Notes under the pieces: generated by a model
Seen by the model: only the letters and a program-made list of their open reading frames with translations
What the model was told of the DNA's origin: nothing
Database searches by the model: none
Source: Bacteroidales bacterium
GTDB lineage: Bacteria; Bacteroidota; Bacteroidia; Bacteroidales; UBA932
Direction: 5' to 3'
Length of the DNA stretch: 6,741 nucleotides
Assembly (NCBI GenBank): GCA_017555925.1
Contig: JAFZFL010000059.1
Span: 1 to 6,741 of the forward strand
Part shown: positions 1 to 6,636 of the stretch, in pieces
Layout: each line of letters opens with the position of its first letter
Numbering within the stretch: position 1 is the stretch's first letter
Program-made: the position numbers and the translations under genes

Positions 1-292
1 GGTTATATGAAGCAGTATTCATTATGCAGAACCCTACCTCATTGCTGCCAGCCCATGCCTTTTGGGTTCCCTTGGGATATGTAGAGTTGGTCAGGGCCAC
101 AAAGCCATACCTCACCCCCCTGAAATACTCCACTCTGTTATTATATTCGTCTGTATCTCTGTGCTTCCACATAAGCGGCCTTCCGTCGGGAGTAGATTTT
201 CCTGTAAAAATTGCAGATGTACATGCATGCACCGGTTCAGACAATGAAATGCAGAGACAAAAAAGAGTGATAAAGAGGATTATTTTCTTCAT
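1..292 (-). CDS. Secreted C45/AAT-like Ntn amide hydrolase, N-terminal part (cut by window edge)
   Basis: On the minus strand an ATG at 292-290 opens a frame with no stop to the left edge, giving 97 residues of a longer protein. Residues 1-23 form a signal peptide (MKK, then a hydrophobic stretch ending VHA). It is followed directly by Cys24 in CTSAIFTGKSTPDGRPLMWK, then HRDTDEYNNRVEYF. Near the edge comes AWAGSNEVGFCIMNTASYN. In the C45 / acyl-CoA:6-aminopenicillanate acyltransferase-like group of Ntn hydrolases, a Cys exposed by N-terminal processing is the nucleophile, and the HRD and G-N-x-x-G-F-x-I-M-N-T motifs line the site. From family knowledge the reaction is hydrolysis or transfer of a linear amide acyl group, probably in the periplasm or at the surface. 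The substrate cannot be told. VHAC is also a weak lipobox, so lipidation is not excluded, but it would block a catalytic Cys. The gene diverges from the sigma factor gene. The family is fairly certain; the exact activity is not. Confidence 0.85.
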   Translation of the reverse strand, partial: MKKIILFITLFCLCISLSEPVHACTSAIFTGKSTPDGRPLMWKHRDTDEYNNRVEYFRGVRYGFVALTNSTYPKGTQKAWAGSNEVGFCIMNTASYN

Positions 293-303
293 AATCTTGA
301 ATT

Positions 304-334
304 TTAAAGTACGGGATATATTTATTACACCAAA
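304..334 (-). promoter_or_regulatory. Candidate promoter of the divergent amide hydrolase gene
   Basis: Read on the minus strand, TTTG (334-331) is followed after 19 bases by TACTTTAA (311-304). This resembles the Bacteroides housekeeping promoter (-33 TTTG, -7 TAnnTTTG), with the last two bases of the -7 box off consensus. It would start transcription a few bases before the ATG at 292. The TTTG is also the first part of the 12-bp element TTTGGTGTAATA (334-323) that recurs upstream of susC, so an ECF-type promoter reading is equally possible. The assignment rests on pattern only. Confidence 0.4.
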
Positions 335-356
335 TTGGGGCACTTCCCTGATTTTT

Positions 357-389
357 TTTACTATATGGAGAGAGATTTTATTAAATTTG
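357..389 (+). promoter_or_regulatory. Weak candidate promoter for the sigma factor gene
   Basis: TAAATTTG at 382-389 fits the Bacteroides -7 consensus TAnnTTTG exactly. A poor -33 match (TTTA, 357-360) lies 21 bases before it. It ends only four bases ahead of the ATG at 394, so the transcript would be nearly or fully leaderless if both calls are right. The region is very A/T rich, so chance is a real alternative, and the true promoter may lie further upstream within 293-356. Confidence 0.25.
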
Positions 390-393
390 TAGT

Positions 394-942
394 ATGGACT
401 ACGGCAGATTCATAGAGGCAATTAGATGTGGTGACGAACTTACATTTGAGTTATTCTTTTCAATGGAATTCAATAATGTGGTTCTTTTTATTGCTTCTTT
501 CCTAGAGAATGAATCTGCAGCGAAGGATATTGCCCAGGACTCTTTCATCTCATTGTGGAAAAAACGCGAACAGATTGACCCCCATCACAATATCCGCTCT
601 TATCTTTTTACAATCGCACGCAATAAGGCCCTCAATTATATGAGGGATAACCATCTTGACAAGAAGAACCATCTTGAACCCGAAAACATTGAAACAACCC
701 GTTATGCACTTGCATTACCGTCGGTTGTAAATGAAATTGATGCCCTTGAAATGGAGAAACTCATAGGCCATACTCTTGAACAACTGCCGGACAAAATAAA
801 ACGCATATTTAGTTTGAGCAGAGTTGACAACCTCACTTACAGAGAGATAGCCGAAAAAGAGAATATATCGGTAAAAGCTGTGGAGTACCAGATAAAGAAG
901 GCTCTTGATATATTCAGAAAACGATTGCTCACATATATGTAA
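394..942 (+). CDS. ECF-family RNA polymerase sigma factor
   Basis: This 182-residue protein has the two-domain layout and usual length of an extracytoplasmic-function (sigma-70 group 4) factor. Region 2 spans about residues 8-85: a GDELTFELFF start, DIAQDSFISLWKKR at 45-58 (core-polymerase binding and -10 recognition), and NIRSYLFTIARNKALNYMR at 66-84. A variable linker covers about 86-120. Region 4 spans about 123-180, with LPDKIKRIFSLSRVDNLTYR and the helix-turn-helix EIAEKENISVKAVEYQIKKAL that reads the -35 box. Starting at the later Met24 would remove the first helix of region 2, so ATG 394 is kept. It lies 74 bp before susC on the same strand and probably controls the SusC/SusD operon. 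Bacteroidetes factors of this type are usually paired with a FecR-like anti-sigma gene between sigma and susC; none is present here. The role as sigma factor is firm; the regulon is inferred. Confidence 0.93.
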   Translation: MDYGRFIEAIRCGDELTFELFFSMEFNNVVLFIASFLENESAAKDIAQDSFISLWKKREQIDPHHNIRSYLFTIARNKALNYMRDNHLDKKNHLEPENIETTRYALALPSVVNEIDALEMEKLIGHTLEQLPDKIKRIFSLSRVDNLTYREIAEKENISVKAVEYQIKKALDIFRKRLLTYM

Positions 943-1016
943 GTTTTTTCAGGGAGTATGCCATTTTTGGTGTAATATACTTAACAAACATTGGTTTTAA
1001 CTTAATTTATAAAACT
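943..1016 (+). promoter_or_regulatory. Regulatory region before susC with 12-bp element (966-977)
   Basis: This 74-bp gap holds TTTGGTGTAATA at 966-977, extended to TGGTGTAATATACTTAA (968-984). The same 12 bases occur on the minus strand at 334-323, ahead of the divergent hydrolase. The element ends 39 bases before the susC ATG, a suitable place for a -35 box. No convincing -7 TAnnTTTG follows 19-21 bases after TTTG, which would fit a promoter read by the ECF factor rather than the housekeeping sigma. The stretch just before ATG (TTAATTTATAAAACT) is A/T rich with no Shine-Dalgarno sequence, as is usual in Bacteroidetes. ACTTAA occurs twice (979-984 and 1000-1005). No terminator hairpin is seen, so the sigma gene may also read through into susC. 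Confidence 0.45.
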
Positions 1017-4000
1017 ATGGACAGAACGAATCTAAAATCGAGAATCGGACTTTTAGTACTGGGTCTGATTCTGTTTTCTGCACTTCCTTGTGAGCTTTTT
1101 GCAGAGCAGATAACACCGGATGCAAGGCAGGAACAACAATCGGATGAACGCGAAATTAAGGGTGTAATTACAGATGCTGTCATAAAAGAGCCGCTTATTG
1201 GTGTTTCCATCATAAATAAGCGGACCAACGCAATAGCGACTTCCGATATTGATGGAAACTATAAAATTAAGGCAGATAACGGCGATGTCATTGAATTTTC
1301 ATTTATTGGTATGGAAACACAGACCATTACTGTTGCACCTGGGGTAAATACCAATATTGAACTTAAGGCAAGTTCCGAGATGCTTGATGAGATGGTGGTT
1401 GTTGGTTATGGTACTGCAAAGAAGATCAGTTCAATTGTTGGTGCTGCAACTACCGTAAAGAGTGATGTATTCAAGAGTGTTCCTGCAGCGAGTGCCGGAG
1501 ACGCACTTCAGGGACAGGTTGCAGGTCTGCAGGTATACAGCAGCACCGGTGAACCTGGCAGCGATGTTACCATGAGGCTACGTGGTGTAAACTCTATAAA
1601 CGCTTCAAATACCCCATTGTTTATTCTTGACGGCTCACCTGTTGATGTAGGAATCTTCACATCCATGAATCCTAATGATATTGAAACAATGACAGTCCTT
1701 AAGGATGCCTCTTCTGCAGCAATTTATGGTTCACGTGCTGCCAATGGCGTTGTTTATATTACAACCAAGAAGGGTAAAGAGGAGAAGCCGGTTATCCAAT
1801 TGACAGCTTCATATGGTGTATCAAATGTTGCAAACTATCCTGTAGAACTCATGTCATCTGAACAATGGTTCAAATTCAGGGAGATGGCAGATCCGAGCCT
1901 TGTGAACAACACCCAGTTCCAGGAGTTGAAACAGTTCCGCTTGAGCAACAATATCGGCTGCAACTGGAAAGATTGGATTTTGCAAGAGAATGCTCCTACA
2001 TGGAAAGCAGACTTGAGTCTGTCGGGAAGAACAAACAGAATGGATTATTATGTATCTCTTGGTGCTTTTGACCAACAGGGTATTGAGCCATTCTCTTATC
2101 TTTCGAGATATAACATGAGAACCAATCTGAATGTTAAGGTTACGGAGTGGTTGAAGATTGGTACCAATACAACCATATCATATCAGGAGCAGTCTGCAGC
2201 AGGCTATTCCACTTCAGGTACAGGTTATTACAACCCTATGAACATTGCCTTGTGGTCGCTTCCATACGCAGTTCCTTATGAGATTAAAACAGATACCAAC
2301 GGCAAGTTCTTGGGTTATGGAGAGGAGTTGGATTATATTTCTGATCTTGGCTTGTGGAACTATTACGACAGAATGGAGGCACAACCTTCAGTCAACAGCA
2401 CATTCAGACTCAACTCAAACCTTTATGAAGAGATTACTCCTGTTAAAGGTCTTACTATAAGAGCAGCCCAGGCCATTGATGGCGCCGACTACAGATACAC
2501 TGGCAAAGTCCTTCCAAACGATATGGGTCTTGCAACAGTAACCGAAGAGACATTCAGCCGATTCTACAGACTGACCTCTACAAATACTATTGAGTACAAA
2601 TTTGACATTGCAAAGAAGAACCATATAAACATTTTGGGAGGCCACGAATCTATCCTTTATAAGAAAGAGGGATTTGGCGCATCTTCTACAGGTATTTCCG
2701 ATGACAGAATGACAAATGTTGATCAGGGTATAACTTATGAGAAACCAACTTACAGCCACTCTGAAACAACACAGAATTCATTCTTCATACGTTTGTCATA
2801 TGATTATGCCGACAAATATTTTATTGATGCCACTTTCCGTACCGATGGTTCTTCGTTGTTCGGAGACAACAACAAGTATGCTAACTTCTACTCATTCGGT
2901 GCAATGTGGAACATTAAGGAGGAGTCATTTGCAAAAGATATAGAGTGGATAAACAACCTCCAATTGAAGGCATCATACGGTACAATGGGTAACTCCGGTA
3001 TAGATAACTATCTCTCTTACGGTCTTACAGAGTCGGGCAAACAGTATGCCGGTAATCCAAGCTGGTATTTGAGTTCACTAAGCAACCCTAACCTTACCTG
3101 GGAGACCCTTGAAAACCTTAATATTGGCTTGAACGCAACACTCTTTGACAAGTTCTCTTTCAACATTGAATTCTATAACAAGCTTACCAAAAATATGCTT
3201 ATGTATATACCTTATTCATTCCAGACAGGTTTTTCAGGCGGATGGGGCAATGTTGGCAACATGAGGAACAGAGGTGTTGACCTTGAATTGAGATATGATA
3301 TTCTTAACACCAAAGACTGGTACTTTAACGTGGCGTTCAACATGAACTACAACAAGAATATGATTACAGAACTGTTTGGCGGACGTGATGAGTTTGTTGA
3401 TGGAAGATCGGGATTGAAATATGAGGTAGGAAAGCCATATGGAGAGTTTTACCTTGTTGAATATGCAGGAGTTGACCCTGCTACAGGAAAACAGCTTTGG
3501 TATGATAAGGATGGCAACATAACCTCTACCTATTCTGAGAGTGATGCAAAATTCATAGGCAAGAACAGATATGCACCTTGGTCGGGCGGTTTGAACTTTA
3601 ACCTTTCATGGAGAGGTTTGGCATTAAATGCCTCCTTCTCAGGTGTGTTTGGCAAATATATTGAGAATTACGACAGATATTTCATTGAGAACCCATCATT
3701 CGCAGATGAGTCAAATATGACAGTACGTATGCTCAATATCTGGACAGAGCCGGGACAAATTACAGATATTCCAAAGGCAGGTGAGACAATCAAGCATGAT
3801 AGCAGATGGATAGACAATGCCTCTTTTGTACGCTTGAAGAATCTTCAGTTATCATACACATTCCCAAGAGAATTGATACAGCGTTCACAAGTATTGAGCG
3901 GACTTAAAGTATATGCTACAGGACGTAACCTTTTGACCTTTACCGGATATAAGGGAATTGACCCTGAGGTTGACTACGAAACTGCATCTGGAGATTACCC

Positions 4001-4043
4001 TAACACCAAACAGATTACTGTGGGAGTAGAGTTTACATTTTAA
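1017..4043 (+). CDS. SusC/RagA-family TonB-dependent outer-membrane transporter
   Basis: The protein has 1008 residues, the normal size for a SusC-type channel. Residues 1-29 are a signal peptide (hydrophobic 11-21, probable cleavage after ELFA). A carboxypeptidase-D-regulatory-like beta-sandwich runs from about 46 (EIKGVITDAVIKEPLIGVSI) to 118. The TonB-box-like DEMVVVGYGTAKK at 124-136 follows. The plug domain occupies about 139-252, with LRGVNSINASNTPLFILDG at 188-206 and the SusC signature TVLKDASSAAIYGSRAANG at 226-244. The rest is the beta-barrel, with GLKVYATGRNLLTFTGYKG near the C-terminus and an end in GVEFTF with the terminal aromatic typical of barrel insertion. Such proteins import glycans, peptides or other large ligands using TonB energy, with a SusD lid. 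There is no N-terminal STN domain, so this transporter lacks the known contact to a FecR-type anti-sigma factor. The frame is intact and the substrate is unknown. Confidence 0.97.
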   Translation: MDRTNLKSRIGLLVLGLILFSALPCELFAEQITPDARQEQQSDEREIKGVITDAVIKEPLIGVSIINKRTNAIATSDIDGNYKIKADNGDVIEFSFIGMETQTITVAPGVNTNIELKASSEMLDEMVVVGYGTAKKISSIVGAATTVKSDVFKSVPAASAGDALQGQVAGLQVYSSTGEPGSDVTMRLRGVNSINASNTPLFILDGSPVDVGIFTSMNPNDIETMTVLKDASSAAIYGSRAANGVVYITTKKGKEEKPVIQLTASYGVSNVANYPVELMSSEQWFKFREMADPSLVNNTQFQELKQFRLSNNIGCNWKDWILQENAPTWKADLSLSGRTNRMDYYVSLGAFDQQGIEPFSYLSRYNMRTNLNVKVTEWLKIGTNTTISYQEQSAAGYSTSGTGYYNPMNIALWSLPYAVPYEIKTDTNGKFLGYGEELDYISDLGLWNYYDRMEAQPSVNSTFRLNSNLYEEITPVKGLTIRAAQAIDGADYRYTGKVLPNDMGLATVTEETFSRFYRLTSTNTIEYKFDIAKKNHINILGGHESILYKKEGFGASSTGISDDRMTNVDQGITYEKPTYSHSETTQNSFFIRLSYDYADKYFIDATFRTDGSSLFGDNNKYANFYSFGAMWNIKEESFAKDIEWINNLQLKASYGTMGNSGIDNYLSYGLTESGKQYAGNPSWYLSSLSNPNLTWETLENLNIGLNATLFDKFSFNIEFYNKLTKNMLMYIPYSFQTGFSGGWGNVGNMRNRGVDLELRYDILNTKDWYFNVAFNMNYNKNMITELFGGRDEFVDGRSGLKYEVGKPYGEFYLVEYAGVDPATGKQLWYDKDGNITSTYSESDAKFIGKNRYAPWSGGLNFNLSWRGLALNASFSGVFGKYIENYDRYFIENPSFADESNMTVRMLNIWTEPGQITDIPKAGETIKHDSRWIDNASFVRLKNLQLSYTFPRELIQRSQVLSGLKVYATGRNLLTFTGYKGIDPEVDYETASGDYPNTKQITVGVEFTF

Positions 4044-4066
4044 CAAATCACTAAATGGAATATATT

Positions 4067-5578
4067 ATGAAAAAGATATTATCATTAATAGTTATAGTTC
4101 TGTTGGCTGTCTCGTGCGATCTTACCAAGATGCCTCAAGGCTCTATAAACAGCGAGAACGCACTTACATCACTTGACGATGCCATGAAGTTCAGAACTGA
4201 TTTGTATCTTGATCTCAGAGATTACCTCTCATCAGGATACCCTGTATATATTCAGGAACTTATGACCGACTCTTTCCACGCATCAATCATGTTTGGAAAC
4301 AGAAATGGAGAGTACTACAAATGGGAATACACCAGCACTTTCGGTTATGTTGAGGAGATATGGAGCAGAGCCTATTATAATGTTACTCTGGCCAATTATC
4401 TTGAGCAGGGAATTGACAAGCTGATGCAATCTGGAGAGATTACAGAGGCTGATAAAAAGCAGCTTGATATTATTCTTGGAGAGGCTGCATTCTTGAAGGC
4501 AATGTCAATATTCACTTTAACACAATTGTATTGTGAGAATTACAGTTCATCCAATGCAAATACAGCATTGGGAGTTATGCTTCTGGATGGACCTGTTGAA
4601 AGCCCTGGCGACATTACAACTTATGTTGGAAGATCCTCTTTAGCTGACACATACAAATATATTGAAGATAACATTGCAACTGCAGAATCAAAACTTGCAT
4701 CTGTAGATGGCGAGGTTGGTTCCATTTATATCACAAAAGATGCTGTTTCTGCATTGAAAGCACGTATAGCATTGTATAAAGGAGATTTCTCAATTGCTGC
4801 AACAGTTGCATCTGCCCTTGTTGACGGAGGCAAATATCCGTTGATTGACAATCTTGATGATTTTAATGCATTATGGACAAATGACAGCGGCAAAGAGTGT
4901 ATTGTACAATACTGGGCAGGTTTCAACGAGGGTTCGCTTCCTGAGTCAAACAACTATGACTACATAGAGTACAGCACAAGTGGCACATATAGTCCAAACT
5001 ATATTCCGGAACAGTGGATCATTGATGCATACGATTCAGAAGACATCCGTTTTCAGGCCTGGTTCAAACAACTTGATGTTGTATACGGCAGCATAAGCGG
5101 CAACGTTTATGTATTCTTCAAGTATCCCGGCAACCCTGAGTTGAGCGCCTCTGTATCTGACTACATAAATAAGGTTAAGGCATTCAGAATTGCAGAACAA
5201 TATTTGATTGCAGCTGAAGCAAATGCGAAGAATGGAAATGAGGCTCAAGCCAATAAATATCTTAACGCTTTGAGAAAATCAAGAATACCTGGCTATGAAG
5301 AGGCAAGCTATTCGGGAGCGGAACTCGTTCAGCAGATAAAAGATGAGAGAACCAAAGAGCTGTTTGGTGAGGGATTCAGATTTACCGATCTCAAGAGATG
5401 GAATGAGGGCTTCAACCGTTCCGAGGCACAAGATGACCAGATAATAAACAATGCAGGAAGTGAAAATACTGAATTCCTTGCTAAAGATGCCACCAACTTC
5501 CGTTGGTTATGGCCTATTCCTCAGGCTGAAATAGATTCAAATCCTCAAATAAAGGATCAGCAGAATCCTGGTTATTAA
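4067..5578 (+). CDS. SusD/RagB-family nutrient-binding surface lipoprotein
   Basis: With ATG 4067 the protein has 503 residues, typical of SusD. This start gives a normal lipoprotein signal (MKKILSLIVIVLLAVSC, lipidated Cys17). The in-frame ATG at 4055 would put MEYI before the lysines and is less likely. The N-terminal half is helical, with TPR-like segments (EEIWSRAYYNVTLANYLEQG near 96-115; LGEAAFLKAMSIFTLTQLY near 137-155). The C-terminal half carries the family signatures: FRIAEQYLIAAEANAKNG (373-390), IKDERTKELFGEGFRFTDLK (424-443), WLWPIPQAEI (480-489) and a final QNPGY. SusD proteins cap the SusC channel on the outer face and bind the ligand. The gene starts 23 bp after susC and is surely co-transcribed. 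Loop residues that could define the ligand cannot be interpreted from sequence alone. Confidence 0.96.
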   Translation: MKKILSLIVIVLLAVSCDLTKMPQGSINSENALTSLDDAMKFRTDLYLDLRDYLSSGYPVYIQELMTDSFHASIMFGNRNGEYYKWEYTSTFGYVEEIWSRAYYNVTLANYLEQGIDKLMQSGEITEADKKQLDIILGEAAFLKAMSIFTLTQLYCENYSSSNANTALGVMLLDGPVESPGDITTYVGRSSLADTYKYIEDNIATAESKLASVDGEVGSIYITKDAVSALKARIALYKGDFSIAATVASALVDGGKYPLIDNLDDFNALWTNDSGKECIVQYWAGFNEGSLPESNNYDYIEYSTSGTYSPNYIPEQWIIDAYDSEDIRFQAWFKQLDVVYGSISGNVYVFFKYPGNPELSASVSDYINKVKAFRIAEQYLIAAEANAKNGNEAQANKYLNALRKSRIPGYEEASYSGAELVQQIKDERTKELFGEGFRFTDLKRWNEGFNRSEAQDDQIINNAGSENTEFLAKDATNFRWLWPIPQAEIDSNPQIKDQQNPGY

Positions 5579-5609
5579 AATGGTGTGTCATACTTAAATT
5601 TTAAGCATT
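5579..5609 (+). promoter_or_regulatory. Short spacer with susC-like element and AT palindrome
   Basis: The gap between susD and the next gene contains TGGTGTGTCATACTTAA (5581-5597). This matches 14 of 17 positions of TGGTGTAATATACTTAA upstream of susC (968-984). The element is followed by, and overlaps, a perfect odd palindrome CTTAAATTTTAAG (5593-5605). The start codon comes four bases later, much closer than in the susC case. It could be an internal promoter or operator remnant, or chance similarity. Confidence 0.3.
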
Positions 5610-6536
5610 ATGAAACAGGTAAAATCAATATATAAAATTTTTACGCCATTAGTTATAATGGCAACTCTCTTGCTGAACGTTTCATGCTCACAAGATGAGT
5701 ATATCTATACTCCTACCAACAATTGCGTCTCTTTCCAAAATGTGCCTTCAAATGGCTACCAATTGGATGGAAATGAGATTGTGGTTGAGATAGTGCGCGG
5801 TGTAGCCACCGAGGCCCAGACATTGAACATTTCATTTGATGGCAGCAACATATATACACTTCAAAGCAATACAGTAACATTTGCCCAAAACCAATACAAA
5901 TCATCTGTTACATTAAGCTATAATGAAGATGATCTTGAGGCTTTTGTGGAGTATCCGTTTACACTCAGCTTTGACGAGTCACAGGTATCTCCTGCAGGAA
6001 TAAACACATTCAAGGCTGTAGGACAGGTACCGTTCTCATTGGATGAGCTTGAATATGAAGATTACGGATTGGTATATTGCGAGGATTACATGTTTGCAAA
6101 AGGTTATGACTTTGATGGAAAGACCTATACTCTGCAATTGGCCAAATACACAAAGACATATTACCGTATTCCTAACTTTATGGGGTCGGGACAGAACTTT
6201 GACTTCTGCCTTACAGCAGACGGTACTTTGACAATTATGAGTCCGGACGTTTCTGAAACTCCTGAAGACATCAACAGCTATGACATGTACAAATTTGTAA
6301 CTGAGTACACATATAACGGAGAACCTATGACAATGTGGTTCGACTCTGACGCAGACTACAACAGAGTTGAGGATCAGGGCGAAGAGTACACCATGATTGA
6401 GGGTACATACTTCAGCAACTATGCAGTCTGGTCTACTCCATCAGCAGGATTGCTTACAGCAGAGCAGTTCAGGGACGACCAGGAAGGTGATGACGGATGG
6501 TGGAGATTCTATGTAAATGTAAAGACCGTATTTTAA
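5610..6536 (+). CDS. SusE/F-position surface lipoprotein, putative ligand-binding
   Basis: This 308-residue protein belongs to no family I can name with confidence. It has a lipoprotein signal ending LLNVSC (Cys26). SQDE follows the Cys, and acidic residues just after the lipidated Cys are the known type of signal for surface export of Bacteroidetes lipoproteins. Residues about 38-140 (CVSFQNVPSNGYQLDGNEIV onward, with VTFAQNQYKSSVTLSYNEDD) look like an Ig-like or Calx-beta-like beta-sandwich domain of alternating strands. Residues about 145-308 are rich in Tyr, Asp, Glu and aromatic pairs (YGLVYCEDYMFAKGYDFDG, MTMWFDSDADYNRVEDQGEE, GWWRFYVNV) and look all-beta. The Asp run DSDADY at 245-250 could bind a metal, but this is a guess. 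The gene lies 31 bp after susD and last in the operon, where accessory surface-binding proteins of Sus-like systems are encoded. No catalytic motif was recognised. The role in ligand capture is inferred from position and export signal. Confidence 0.75.
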   Translation: MKQVKSIYKIFTPLVIMATLLLNVSCSQDEYIYTPTNNCVSFQNVPSNGYQLDGNEIVVEIVRGVATEAQTLNISFDGSNIYTLQSNTVTFAQNQYKSSVTLSYNEDDLEAFVEYPFTLSFDESQVSPAGINTFKAVGQVPFSLDELEYEDYGLVYCEDYMFAKGYDFDGKTYTLQLAKYTKTYYRIPNFMGSGQNFDFCLTADGTLTIMSPDVSETPEDINSYDMYKFVTEYTYNGEPMTMWFDSDADYNRVEDQGEEYTMIEGTYFSNYAVWSTPSAGLLTAEQFRDDQEGDDGWWRFYVNVKTVF

Positions 6537-6600
6537 TGGAAGCCTGTAGGGAAAATTGAGTGACATGATATGAAATGGCAATAAAAAACACCTCCGGTTG
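6537..6600 (+). terminator. Probable half of an intrinsic terminator, interrupted by the IS
   Basis: AAAAAACACCTCCGGTTG at 6583-6600 looks like the upstream arm of a bidirectional intrinsic terminator: an A-tract followed by a GC-rich arm. The expected partner, CCGGAGGTG followed by Ts, is absent from the window. The IS end begins immediately after. The rest of the stretch from the stop codon shows no hairpin or gene. The reading as a split terminator is inference. Confidence 0.4.
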
Positions 6601-6605
6601 TGATG

Positions 6606-6629
6606 TGACCCCCAAAAGTTGGACGGTTT
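6606..6629 (-). repeat. Terminal inverted repeat of the IS
   Basis: The sequence begins TGACCCCCAAAAGTTGGAC and continues with GGTTT. The CCCCCAAAAGTTGGAC core is characteristic of IS150-group ends. It contains the small inverted pair CCAA/TTGG. The matching repeat should be found at the distant IS end. Confidence 0.7.
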
Positions 6630-6636
6630 AACATTA

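Noticed and set aside
24..392. Plus-strand open frame of 122 codons before the sigma gene
   Set aside because: It is antisense to the well-supported signal peptide and Cys-nucleophile motif of the hydrolase, shows no domain, and ends in A/T-rich intergenic sequence.
1007..1228. Minus-strand open frame overlapping the susC start, as a possible antisense regulator
   Set aside because: The peptide is Ser/Ile-rich without a recognisable domain and is best explained as a shadow of the susC frame.
2415..2759. Minus-strand open frame of 114 codons inside susC
   Set aside because: It lies wholly within a transporter gene whose protein matches its family throughout; it has no family features and no gene-start context.
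4055..4066. Upstream in-frame ATG for the SusD gene
   Set aside because: Starting at 4067 gives a normal MKK lipoprotein signal; the extra MEYI adds an acidic residue before the positive charges.
6245..6535. EF-hand or dockerin calcium site in the third lipoprotein (DSDADY and other Asp runs)
   Set aside because: The spacing does not match a full calcium-binding loop; the protein is simply acid-rich.
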